Made by a program: the position numbers and the translations under genes. Positions 56,474-64,000 of a stretch of DNA of 64,000 bases are shown here, piece after piece; the first letter of the stretch is position 1, and the number at the start of each line of letters is the position of its first letter. Source of the stretch: Hyphomicrobiales bacterium (GTDB lineage Bacteria; Pseudomonadota; Alphaproteobacteria; Rhizobiales; Beijerinckiaceae); NCBI GenBank assembly GCA_019075905.1, contig JAGXAM010000003.1:124001-188000 (forward strand), given 5' to 3'. The notes below the pieces were generated by a model. It was not told the DNA's origin. It saw nothing but the letters and a program-made list of their open reading frames with translations, and searched no databases.

Positions 56474-56905
56474 TCATGCGTGCGCGATATAATCCCGCAT
56501 GGCTTCGTGTTCGCTTTCAATTTCGGCAATGCGATATTTCACCAGATCACCAATCGACACAACCCCTTCGAGCCGGCCGTGGTGCATCACCGGCAGATGC
56601 CGGAACCGCCCCGCGGTCATCTGTTCCATCACACCCTGAATGGACGAGGCCCGCGTGGTCGTCGCCACTTTCGCGGTCATGAATTTCGACACCGCCTCAT
56701 GCAGCGCCTCGGCACCGCGCTGGGCAATGGCCCGCACGACATCGCGCTCCGACAAAATGCCAAGAATGGTTGATTCGGCATCGACCACGATGACCGCGCC
56801 GATTCCCTTGTCAGCCAGAAGGCAGCTGACTTCATGCAAGGTGCGATGCGGCTGTGTGGTCACGACATCATGACCCTTGACCGCCAGAATGCGTTCGACT
56901 GTCAT
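56474..56905 (-). CDS. CBS-pair domain protein
   Basis: A 143-residue protein made of two CBS motifs: VTTQPHRTLHEVSCLLADKG to GILSERDVVRAIAQRG, and ATTTRASSIQGVMEQMTAGR to GVVSIGDLVKYRI. Such stand-alone pairs bind adenine nucleotides or SAM and often regulate other proteins. No effector domain is attached. Confidence 0.9.
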   Translation of the reverse strand: MTVERILAVKGHDVVTTQPHRTLHEVSCLLADKGIGAVIVVDAESTILGILSERDVVRAIAQRGAEALHEAVSKFMTAKVATTTRASSIQGVMEQMTAGRFRHLPVMHHGRLEGVVSIGDLVKYRIAEIESEHEAMRDYIAHA

Positions 56906-56947
56906 TGTTTCCTCCTGCCTTCACGCTGCCTTGTTTGCGTCAGCGCC

Positions 56948-57784
56948 TCAAGACTCAGGATGCGCCTGTTCGGGGGCTCTGGCAAGACTTGGCTGCAACT
57001 CGGTTTGCGGCCGGTCGAACAGGTTGAACAGCAGCAATCCGGCCAGCAAGCCGCCGATATGCGCCTGCCAGGCTATGGGGCCGGAGGATATCGCCAGCGC
57101 CCCCGATCCGACCCCGGTGACAAGATTGACCACAAACCACACCACCAGAAAGGACAGGGCCGAGCTGCTGCGCATCACCTCGCCCAGGCTCAAGGCCGGC
57201 ACATAACCACTTTGCGGGCTGAGACCGCCGGGCTGAAACACGAAGCGCACCGCCGCGCCCATCGCGCCTGCCACCGCCGCCGAAGCCCCGATCACCGGGG
57301 CAATGCTGGTGGCATTGAAGGCATAATGCATCGAGGCGCCGGCTATGGCTGTCACCGCCAGCAGCAGCAAAAACCGCGCCGCGCCGAAGCGCCGCGCCAC
57401 CGGTGCGCCAAACACCAGCAGCCACAGGCAGTTGGAGCCGACATGCAGCCATGAGCCGTGCAAGAACGCATAGGTCAGAAACGTCCAGGGCTGCAATCTG
57501 CCGCTGCCGATCAGAAATTGCGCGAGAGCGGCCTCGTCGCCGCCCTGACGCCCCTGCGTCTGCAGCCCGGCAATGACGCTGCGCATGGTCTCGGGCGCAA
57601 AGAAATAGGTCAGCCGCCCCGGCTCAAAGGCAAACCGCTTGATGAGATCGGCTTCGCCCTGGTTCGACAGCAGCAGGCCTGCGGCATAAATCAGCAGCAT
57701 CAGGGCGATGACGATGATGATGACCCCGGGCACGTTGAACATGGGTTCACGCTGACGAGGTGCGCGTGGCTCAGACGGCGTCAT
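56948..57784 (-). CDS. Rhomboid family intramembrane serine protease
   Basis: A 278-residue membrane protein with about six helices. The catalytic Ser is in GASAAVAGAMGAAV and the catalytic His in WQAHIGGLLAGLLLF. The HGSWLHVGSNCLWLLVFG segment matches the rhomboid second-helix HxxxxHxxxN pattern. It cleaves membrane proteins; targets are unknown. The ATG at 57784 is preferred over a TTG 5 codons upstream. Confidence 0.9.
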   Translation of the reverse strand: MTPSEPRAPRQREPMFNVPGVIIIVIALMLLIYAAGLLLSNQGEADLIKRFAFEPGRLTYFFAPETMRSVIAGLQTQGRQGGDEAALAQFLIGSGRLQPWTFLTYAFLHGSWLHVGSNCLWLLVFGAPVARRFGAARFLLLLAVTAIAGASMHYAFNATSIAPVIGASAAVAGAMGAAVRFVFQPGGLSPQSGYVPALSLGEVMRSSSALSFLVVWFVVNLVTGVGSGALAISSGPIAWQAHIGGLLAGLLLFNLFDRPQTELQPSLARAPEQAHPES

Positions 57785-58314
57785 CGGTGACTCGGACAAG
57801 GAAGGCCACGCTCTGCAGTTGCATCGAAGTTCCTTGCCAGCAAAACCGCCTCAGCACCAGCGAAAACTGGCGGGCCCGGCCGGCCGTTACGGAGCCTGCT
57901 GAAACGCGTGCGCAGCATGTTGAAAAGAGACGGGGAGCGGCAATGACGCACGCTCCCCTGTAACACTTCCTGATTTGGCCCCGTGGAGCCAGCACCAGCG
58001 GGGAGCAACCGCCATGGTGCCTCTCAACGCGTGGCCCTCTTCAAGGCATCACATGGCGAGAGCGGCACCAGCGATACCTTTCCTGAAACCGGAAAATCCT
58101 GATCAGCTTCCGCATCCGGCGTTCATGAATTCTTTATGCATTTGAAGCCGCCAACATGCAATGCACATTACACATTAACCTTAATTTCCGGCAACGAATT
58201 GGCCGGTGCCCGCTGGCACAGCTTGTGCCCCGCAAGTGCCTGCATGCGCGCCATGGCTGATCGACAGCGGCGCGGGATCAAAAAGCCGGTTCAAACCGGC
58301 ATGGGGCAAAGAAA
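57785..58314. other. Intergenic region with two hairpins
   Basis: About 530 nt with no supported gene. One inverted repeat GGGGAGC/GCTCCCC lies near 57932-57958. Another, GCCGGTT/AACCGGC with a 2-nt loop, lies at 58283-58298 just before the next start. An AT-rich stretch (58120-58190) probably holds the promoter of the PAS gene. A small RNA is possible but not shown. Confidence 0.35.
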
Positions 58315-58962
58315 ATGAGACAGGCAGCCAGCAAGTTTCTGTTCAATTATTGGAATGACCTGCGCAAGGGGCGCGCCACCCCGGTGGGCGAACACATCGA
58401 CCCGGTTGCCCTCAACGCGCACATAGGCTCGATCTTCATGCTGCAGCGCGACGAACATGGTCAATTTGCCCTGGCCCTGGCCGGGCGCCATTGCGAGGCC
58501 CTGGCGGGCATGACGCTGCGCGGTGTCGCTTTCGGCAGGCTCTGGGACGCGCCGCAGGCCCGCGACATCGAAAGAATCTGCACCGGCGTCGCCCAAAGCC
58601 TCCTGCCCGTCGTCATCGGCGCCACCGCCAGTCCGCCGGCCTATGCCCCGGCCTGCCTCGAAATCATGCTGCTGCCCTTGCGCCCGACCGGCGCCAGCGA
58701 CGGCATGATTTTCGGCTCCATGGCGCTGGATCCTGATGCCGGCTGGTTCGGCCTGCGCCAGAGCGAACCCTTCAAACTCGTGTCACACAGGTTTCTTGCG
58801 CTCAATCCCATCAATAAAGAGCATAGCACCCATGCAAATTTGAAGGTCCATCAGGAACCTGATGGATTCTTGCAATATTCTTCCCGGAAGCCGCGCTCGC
58901 GCGCGCATCTTGCTATTTATGAGGGTGGACAGGCCTTAAATCAGCACAAGACCGGCGTGTGA
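58315..58962 (+). CDS. PAS_5 domain protein
   Basis: A 215-residue protein with one PAS_5-type domain (LFNYWNDLRKGRATPVGEHIDP, IFMLQRDEHGQFALALAGRHC, GVAFGRLWD). The C-terminal tail of about 50 residues is basic and probably disordered. The family is typical of alphaproteobacteria and often found near PilZ proteins; its signal is unknown. It has no catalytic output domain. Confidence 0.82.
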   Translation: MRQAASKFLFNYWNDLRKGRATPVGEHIDPVALNAHIGSIFMLQRDEHGQFALALAGRHCEALAGMTLRGVAFGRLWDAPQARDIERICTGVAQSLLPVVIGATASPPAYAPACLEIMLLPLRPTGASDGMIFGSMALDPDAGWFGLRQSEPFKLVSHRFLALNPINKEHSTHANLKVHQEPDGFLQYSSRKPRSRAHLAIYEGGQALNQHKTGV

Positions 58963-59051
58963 TTTGTGCGATGCTAAGCGTGCTTTAACTTTCTATTCCT
59001 AATCTGCTCTTTGCTAGGAGTAGTCCTTTATCGCAAAAAGCACATGAGCCC

Positions 59052-59657
59052 ATGATCCCCATTCGGAAGATTCTCGAACGACCCCAGGAACGGCGCCGCC
59101 ACCAGCGGGTCAAAATAGCGCTGCTCGGGCGCTATATGCTCGAAGACTACCGCGAGTTTCCCTGTCAGACGCTTGATATGTCGCCCGGCGGCCTTGCCCT
59201 GTTTGTGCCCGTCAAGGGCCGGCTCGGTGAAAAGGTGGTCGCCTACATCGACCAGCTGGGCCGTCTGCAAGGCACGATCACCCGCCAGTTCGACAATGGC
59301 TTTGCGCTGCAGCTCAGCATGTCGCAGGTCAAGCGCGAGAAACTGGCCGATCAACTCACCTGGCTCGCCAACCGTCATGCTCTCGGCATGCCGGAAGACC
59401 GGCGCCATGAGCGCCTGGTGCCCAACAACCCGCACACGACGCTGAAACTGCCCGACGGACGCGAATATATGGTGCGGCTGATAGATTTCTCGATTTCCGG
59501 TTGCGCCGTGCTGTGCGATGTCAAGCCGCCCATGAATACGCTGGTGAATATCGGCAACACGCCGGGCCGGGTGGTGCGGTTGTTCGATGCCGGCATTGCC
59601 ATCGAATTCACCCAGATGTTCGAGCCCGAGCGTTTCGACGCCAATTTCACGCTGTAG
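59052..59657 (+). CDS. Tandem PilZ domain protein
   Basis: A 201-residue protein with two PilZ domains. The first has RRRHQRVKIALLGRY and DMSPGGLAL, matching the RxxxR and DxSxxG c-di-GMP-binding motifs. The second has DRRHERLVPN and DFSISGCAV; its RxxxR is partial. It likely binds c-di-GMP and affects motility, polysaccharide or division. It follows the PAS gene on the same strand. Confidence 0.88.
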   Translation: MIPIRKILERPQERRRHQRVKIALLGRYMLEDYREFPCQTLDMSPGGLALFVPVKGRLGEKVVAYIDQLGRLQGTITRQFDNGFALQLSMSQVKREKLADQLTWLANRHALGMPEDRRHERLVPNNPHTTLKLPDGREYMVRLIDFSISGCAVLCDVKPPMNTLVNIGNTPGRVVRLFDAGIAIEFTQMFEPERFDANFTL

Positions 59658-59697
59658 GTTCGGGGCTGCGGGCGCGCAGGCGCCTGCCATGCCGCCG

Positions 59698-60690
59698 TCA
59701 TCCCTCTGGCTGCAGCGCCGCGCCAATTTCAAGCTTTATGTCATCGAGCGCGTGCTCGGCCGCAGCCTTGCCGAGAGCGATCAATTCATCGGCGCGGTGA
59801 AAATCAAACAGGCCGATCTTGCCGACCCGGCATTTGATCATGGCATCCGGCGGATCACCGGCGAGCCTTGAACGCGCGATCCGGTCCTGCGTGATGTTGA
59901 AGGCATCGAGCATGGTATTGGCGATGGACGGCGCCGAGACGCGGCGGGCCGCCAGAAAGCCGCGGCGCGGCGGCTCGGCCGGCAGCGGCGGCACCATCGG
60001 ATTGCCGGCCATGGCCGCCTCGCCCGGCAGTGACGATGAGGCTGCCAGTGAGGCCACCCGCACGCCACCCCGGCCGAAATTATCAGCAACCATGGTCACG
60101 GCAATGACAAGGTCAGCGCCAAGCGCCCGGCACAGCGTCACCGGAACCGGGTTGGCCAAGGCGCCGTCAAACAGCCAGTCGCCGCCAATATTGACCGGCT
60201 CGAAAATGCCGGGAAGCGCATAGGAGGCGCGCACCGCATCGCACAGCGGGCCAGAGGTCAGCCAGACCTCCTGACCGGTCTTGCACTGGGTGGCGACCGC
60301 GCCGAATTTCAATGACAATTCAGGGATGCTCAAGGCGCCAAGCTGCGAATCCAGCAGGTTTTTCAGCCGCCCGCCCGACAGCAACCCTGCCCCGCTGAAG
60401 GTGAAATCCATCAGGCTGAACACCCGGCGCGGCGTCAGCGAGCGCGCGAAATCTTCGAGATCGGCCAGTTTTCCGGCGGCATAGCAGCCCCCGACCACGG
60501 CGCCGATCGACGAGCCGGCGATGATATCAGGGCGCAGCCCATGCGCCTCCAGCACCTGCAAGATGCCGATCTGCGTCCAGCCATGCGCCGCCCCCGAACC
60601 AAGGGCAAGGCCGATGCGCGGTGCTGCTGACGCCTGGGGCGTGGGCGCGACGGCAATGGTCCTGGCACGGTTTATGAACGGAATGGGCAT
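59698..60690 (-). CDS. Patatin-like phospholipase
   Basis: A 330-residue serine lipase-like protein. The oxyanion loop is GLALGSGAAHGW, the nucleophile is in IIAGSSIGAVVGG, and the catalytic Asp is in LFDGALANPVPV. No signal peptide is evident. It resembles the RssA/NTE-like bacterial group. The ATG at 60690 is chosen; the frame is open 12 codons upstream. Confidence 0.88.
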   Translation of the reverse strand: MPIPFINRARTIAVAPTPQASAAPRIGLALGSGAAHGWTQIGILQVLEAHGLRPDIIAGSSIGAVVGGCYAAGKLADLEDFARSLTPRRVFSLMDFTFSGAGLLSGGRLKNLLDSQLGALSIPELSLKFGAVATQCKTGQEVWLTSGPLCDAVRASYALPGIFEPVNIGGDWLFDGALANPVPVTLCRALGADLVIAVTMVADNFGRGGVRVASLAASSSLPGEAAMAGNPMVPPLPAEPPRRGFLAARRVSAPSIANTMLDAFNITQDRIARSRLAGDPPDAMIKCRVGKIGLFDFHRADELIALGKAAAEHALDDIKLEIGAALQPEG

Positions 60691-60765
60691 GGGCAACCTG
60701 AAATATCTGTCGGTGATAAGCGGCAAGCACCCAGAAGCAAGTCAAAGCCCTTTGATTTCCGGGCA

Positions 60766-61164
60766 TCACGCCTCGTCAAACTGCATGGTGCCGTCGGGCA
60801 GCACCCGGCGGTAAAAGCACGAATGGCGCCCGGTATGGCAGGCATGGCCATCGCCGCCGACCTTGACCCGCAGCAAGATCGCGTCCTGGTCGCAATCGGT
60901 CTTCATCGAGACAATATGTTGCACCTGTCCCGATGTGTCGCCCTTGCGCCAGATTTGGCAGCGCGAGCGCGACCAGTAATGGGCGATGCCGGTTTCAAGG
61001 CTCAGGCGCACCGCTTCCGCGTTCATATAGGCGACCATCAGCACCTCATGGGTGCCTTCGGCCGTGGTGATGCAGACGATAAGCCCGGCCTCATCATAGC
61101 GCGGCGCGAACACGAGCCCCTCTTCGAGGGCCCGCTTGTCGATGGCAGCTGGCACGGCTTTCAC
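60766..61164 (-). CDS. hisI: Phosphoribosyl-AMP cyclohydrolase
   Basis: A 132-residue zinc enzyme for the third step of histidine synthesis. It has [33 protein letters not shown], and the metal motif [15 protein letters not shown]. It is the stand-alone cyclohydrolase without the HisE domain. Its GTG start overlaps the folE stop (GTGA), so translation is coupled to folE rather than to other his genes. Confidence 0.94.
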   Translation of the reverse strand: MKAVPAAIDKRALEEGLVFAPRYDEAGLIVCITTAEGTHEVLMVAYMNAEAVRLSLETGIAHYWSRSRCQIWRKGDTSGQVQHIVSMKTDCDQDAILLRVKVGGDGHACHTGRHSCFYRRVLPDGTMQFDEA

Positions 61165-61787
61165 CCCTTGTGACGCACCAGCGCCAGAAACCGTGCCTGC
61201 TCTTCGGGATTGTCCTTGAACGTGCCGAAAAACTGCATGGTCACGGTCGAAGAACCGACCTTTTGCACGCCGCGCATCGCCATGCACATGTGCTCGGCCT
61301 CGATCATCACGGCAAGGCCACGCGGATGCAGCGCATCCTCGATGGCTTCGGCGATCTGCGCGTTCATCGCCTCCTGCGTCTGCAGCCGCCGTGCGAAAAT
61401 ATCAACGACGCGCGCCAGTTTGGAGAGGCCGACGACGCCTTTCTTCGGCAGGTAGGCAATGTGGGCGCGCCCCGTGAACGGCACCATATGGTGCTCGCAA
61501 TGCGAGGTGAAGGTAATGTCGCGCACCAGAACCATGTCCTGATAGCCTTCGACATCCTGAAACACCCGGCGCAGCGCCGAGGCGGCATCCTTGGTGTAAC
61601 CGCCGTAAATTTCTTCATAGGCCTTGACGACGCGCCGTGGCGTATCGCGCAGCCCCTCGCGCTCCGGGTCGTCGCCGGCCCAGCGCACCAAAACCTTGAC
61701 CGCCGCCTCCGCTTCTTCGCGGGTCGGGCGCTGCGCCGGTGCCTTTATCGTGGGAACATTGGGTGAGGACTTGACCACGGCATCCAT
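61161..61787 (-). CDS. folE: GTP cyclohydrolase I (type IA)
   Basis: A 208-residue enzyme making dihydroneopterin triphosphate for folate. Zinc ligands lie in [11 protein letters not shown] and [15 protein letters not shown]. Other matches are [15 protein letters not shown] and [22 protein letters not shown] lies 6 nt before the ATG. Both FolE and HisI open purine-type rings, though of different substrates. Confidence 0.95.
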   Translation of the reverse strand: MDAVVKSSPNVPTIKAPAQRPTREEAEAAVKVLVRWAGDDPEREGLRDTPRRVVKAYEEIYGGYTKDAASALRRVFQDVEGYQDMVLVRDITFTSHCEHHMVPFTGRAHIAYLPKKGVVGLSKLARVVDIFARRLQTQEAMNAQIAEAIEDALHPRGLAVMIEAEHMCMAMRGVQKVGSSTVTMQFFGTFKDNPEEQARFLALVRHKG

Positions 61788-61984
61788 GCGGTGCCTCCAT
61801 AAGTACTTGAGTTTGCGATGCCCTGACACTCGCGACACGATGAGCAAAGACTTCGTAATGCCTCATCATGCCGTTTCCTGTCTGAAAAAGCAAAGATGGC
61901 TCGCCCCTCGCAATCAGCTCCGGGCGGGACTATATTTGAACACATAGGTCAAAACTTGCGATGCTCAAGCCCGGACGCGCGCAC

Positions 61985-62419
61985 ATGCTGAATGAAGTTT
62001 ATAACCGACGCATCATCGAACTGGCCGGAAACATCCCGAGGCTGGGGCGCCTGCCCGCCCCTGATGCCACAGCGACAGCCCATTCCCGGCTTTGCGGCTC
62101 GAAAGTCACGGTCGACATCTGCCTGCGCGATGGCGTCGTCACCGACTTCGCGCATGACGTCAAAGCCTGCGCCCTCGGCCAGGCATCGTCGTCGATTATG
62201 GCAAGCCATATCATCGGCGCGACGCCCGACGAATTGCGCCAGGTGCGCGACGAGGTGCGCGCCATGCTGAAGGACAATGCCGCGCCGCCCGGCGGGCGTT
62301 GGGCCGACATCGCCGTGCTCGAACCGGTGCGCGATTACAAGGCCCGCCATGCCTCGACCCTCCTGACTTTCGAGGCCGTGGTTGACGCCCTCGACCAGCT
62401 GGCAGCGCGCGCCGCATGA
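61985..62419 (+). CDS. NifU/IscU-like Fe-S scaffold protein, atypical
   Basis: A 144-residue protein of the IscU/NifU_N family: NRRIIELAGNIPRLGRL, the first Cys in RLCGSKVTVD and the second in ACALGQASSSIMASH. The position of the usual third cluster Cys reads KARHASTLLTF, so only two of the three canonical Cys are present. Whether it assembles Fe-S clusters is unclear. An upstream ATG at 61961 is possible. It overlaps yidD by 4 nt. Confidence 0.85.
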   Translation: MLNEVYNRRIIELAGNIPRLGRLPAPDATATAHSRLCGSKVTVDICLRDGVVTDFAHDVKACALGQASSSIMASHIIGATPDELRQVRDEVRAMLKDNAAPPGGRWADIAVLEPVRDYKARHASTLLTFEAVVDALDQLAARAA

Positions 62420-62754
62420 ATGTCGGCGCCCATCTGCGCAATCTGCCGCGACGCGGCGGCCAGGGCCTGATTCGCGCCTACCAGCTGACGCTCTCCAGTC
62501 TCGCGGGCGGACAATGCCGGCATTTGCCGACCTGTTCGCAATTCACCAGCGACGCCATCGCCCGCCATGGTCTCTGGGCTGGCGGCTGGATGGGTCTCGC
62601 CCGGATCTATCGCTGCCGGCCGGGTGGCACTGCCGGCTTTGATCCCGTGCCCCTGCGCCTGCCCGAGGGCGTGACATGGGCGCAGCCCTGGGCTTATGGC
62701 CGCTGGCGAGGCCCGCTCCCCGAATCGACGCTTACGACGCTGCCGCCAGAATGA
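62416..62754 (+). CDS. yidD: Membrane protein insertion efficiency factor YidD
   Basis: A 112-residue YidD protein with LIRAYQLTLSSLAGGQCRHLP, TCSQFTSDAIARHG and RIYRCRPGGTAGFDPVP, including the conserved cysteines. It assists YidC in membrane insertion. The usual neighbours rnpA and yidC are absent, and it is instead coupled to the NifU-like gene (ATGA overlap). Confidence 0.93.
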   Translation: MNVGAHLRNLPRRGGQGLIRAYQLTLSSLAGGQCRHLPTCSQFTSDAIARHGLWAGGWMGLARIYRCRPGGTAGFDPVPLRLPEGVTWAQPWAYGRWRGPLPESTLTTLPPE

Positions 62755-63517
62755 CCGAGCGCGCGATCAGCCGCAGGCGAATGTCGGTGGCAAGGCCGCG
62801 CACTGCCCCCAGATAGGTGCCAACCGCGCTGCACAGGGCCGCATCATCGGGCTTTTTGGCCGGCATCTTGCCATCGACGAGCAGGCCGATCATCGCCGCA
62901 TCGAGCCCGGCCTTTTGCAGCGCCGTGGTCAGGGCCGTGAAATCAGCGGCGGTCGGTTGTGCCGGAACCTGCGCTTTCCCGCGCCCGGCGCTGATCGCCG
63001 CAAGATCGGCATTGGCCAGCGCCAGCATCAGCGCATTGTGGCTGCTGGTGAAGCTGGTCAGCGCCGCACTCGGGCGCCCTTCATAAAAATCGACGCAGGC
63101 TGCCGGGCTGGTTCCGGCCAGCGCCGCCAGAATCGCCCGCTGTGCATCGATGATGGAATCGAGATTGTCGAGTGGGGCGCGCCCGGCAAGCACGCCATAA
63201 TCCTCCCGCAGGCGGCGCATGGCGAAGGCCAGCGCATCGGGCGCACCCACCGGAGCGACGGCATCGTGCACCGAGGAAATCTGCCGGATAATGCCGTCAT
63301 ATTCCTGCGGCAGGGCATCTTTGAGGGCCGTGAAATAGGCGCTGGTCTCAGGGTCGGCGAGATAGGATACCGGCACGACGCTGTCGACGCTGGCAGCGGC
63401 CCCCGCGCCCATGGCCAGGGCCGGAACCGGGCGCAGGGCCGGGTAATGCTGCTGCAGCACCAGCCCGGCAATCACCAACCCCGCCAGTCCCAGCAAAATT
63501 AGCCGCAGCCGTTCCAC
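62732..63517 (-). CDS. Membrane-anchored protein of unknown function
   Basis: A 261-residue protein with one N-terminal hydrophobic segment (LILLGLAGLVIAGLVL) and a largely helical, Ala-rich remainder expected outside the cytoplasm. I recognise no domain. Two cysteines (PAACVDFYEG, DAALCSAVG) may pair. It runs tail-to-tail with yidD and overlaps it by 23 nt, which is unusual for unrelated genes. Confidence 0.65.
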   Translation of the reverse strand: MERLRLILLGLAGLVIAGLVLQQHYPALRPVPALAMGAGAAASVDSVVPVSYLADPETSAYFTALKDALPQEYDGIIRQISSVHDAVAPVGAPDALAFAMRRLREDYGVLAGRAPLDNLDSIIDAQRAILAALAGTSPAACVDFYEGRPSAALTSFTSSHNALMLALANADLAAISAGRGKAQVPAQPTAADFTALTTALQKAGLDAAMIGLLVDGKMPAKKPDDAALCSAVGTYLGAVRGLATDIRLRLIARSVILAAAS

Positions 63518-63598
63518 GAAATGCCACTCCTGTTCGCTTCGGGATTACAGGAAATTGTCACAAGCGCAAAGGGGCGGTCCGTAAATGTCGCACCCATG

Positions 63599-63627
63599 AA
63601 AAAAGGCCCGCATCACTGCGGGCCTTT
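63599..63627 (-). terminator. Rho-independent terminator of the outer-membrane gene
   Basis: On the minus strand a perfect 10-bp stem (AAAGGCCCGC / GCGGGCCTTT, 6-nt loop) is followed by a T-run. It sits 46 nt after the stop of the outer-membrane protein gene. Confidence 0.9.
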
Positions 63628-63672
63628 GGTGTTTCTTCAAGCCATTGCCCTCAGGCAACGAGGGCTCTGCGC

Positions 63673-64000
63673 TCAGAACTTGTAGATGAGCGCGGCGCGA
63701 ACCATGTCGTCACTGGTCTTCTGGCGAACCGTCGACGGCGCAGAGGTCGCAAAGCTGCGGTTGCCGAACTGGTCGTGGATATATTCGAGACGCACGACCC
63801 AGTTGTCATTCACGGCATAATCGACACCAACGCCGAGGTTATAGCCGTTCAGAGACTTCGGACCCGAACCCGAGGCACCGCCGGAGAACAGGATGTTGTC
63901 ATCAGCATAGGTGTAACCACCGGCGACATAGAGCAAGGCGCGGTCAAACGCATAGCCGAGTCGCAGACGCGCATGATCGGTCCACTCCTGACCGGCGCGC
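63673..64000 (-). CDS. Outer-membrane beta-barrel protein, 3' end (partial)
   Basis: The frame continues to the window edge and encodes the last 108 residues of a barrel. It has alternating aromatic strands (ARLRLGYAFDRALLYVAGGY, YNLGVGVDYAVNDNWVVRLE) and ends in the C-terminal signature VRAALIYKF with a terminal Phe. It resembles the alphaproteobacterial porin-family/Omp25-like small barrels. The start is outside the window. Confidence 0.85.
   Translation of the reverse strand, partial: RAGQEWTDHARLRLGYAFDRALLYVAGGYTYADDNILFSGGASGSGPKSLNGYNLGVGVDYAVNDNWVVRLEYIHDQFGNRSFATSAPSTVRQKTSDDMVRAALIYKF

Overview
The window is a high-GC chromosomal segment of an alphaproteobacterium, most likely a member of the Hyphomicrobiales (Rhizobiales). 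Supporting signs are an Irr-type Fur regulator with an N-terminal Cys-Pro haem motif, a PutA with the long C-terminal region of type B enzymes, a DUF2778/Tlde1 protein with a Pro/Ala-rich linker, PAS_5 and tandem PilZ proteins, and several LivGFHM and NMT1/SsuA-type ABC systems. There is no rRNA, phage, insertion sequence or CRISPR array.

Region 1 (1-6.3 kb) is the TCA block sucC(end)-sucD-sucA-sucB followed by a small VOC-fold protein. Region 2 (6.9-16.2 kb) carries an anchored Tlde1-domain protein, a MAPEG protein, a hybrid histidine kinase with a degenerate plus an intact receiver, ClpB, a DUF3311/sodium-solute symporter pair, a GNAT acetyltransferase and a DUF302 protein. Region 3 (16.4-21.1 kb) is a complete branched-chain-type ABC operon (ATPase, ATPase, binding protein, two permeases). 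Region 4 (21.2-30.9 kb) holds putA, dapD and dapE around a small membrane protein, rlmJ, an RNase T2, a secreted orphan, irr and rimM.

Region 5 (31.1-47.5 kb) is the most distinctive part. It is about 15.5 kb of genes on the minus strand for hexarate (galactarate/talarate/glucarate) catabolism, bracketed by two SMP-30-type lactonases. It contains L-talarate/galactarate dehydratase, GarD, GarL, glycerate 2-kinase, GarR, GudD, two NMT1/SsuA-type ABC importers, a class III CoA-transferase and a GntR/FCD regulator. The pathway is visibly damaged. gudD has lost about 200 codons and carries a frameshift, and garL has an in-frame loss of about 55 codons that removes part of the barrel, while the flanking genes remain open. 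A TTGT-NN-ACAA palindrome lies upstream of both the GntR gene and the distal lactonase gene, which suggests one regulon.

Region 6 (47.8-64 kb) is housekeeping and mixed: tRNA-Ala(GGC), hemW, a cytochrome P450, an ArsR-methyltransferase fusion coupled to metF with an 18-bp palindrome upstream, a PsiF-like protein with a strong terminator, RidA, DUF1993, an atpC gene away from any atp operon, a TauE/SafE transporter, nadK, a CBS-pair protein, a rhomboid, PAS_5 and double-PilZ proteins, a patatin, folE-hisI with overlapping ends, a NifU-like scaffold overlapping yidD, and the 3' end of an outer-membrane barrel gene.

Nothing in the window is a clearly new multi-gene defence or mobile system. The strongest leads are the decaying hexarate locus and its regulatory motifs, the detached atpC and rimM genes, and the ArsR-methyltransferase/metF unit with its operator.
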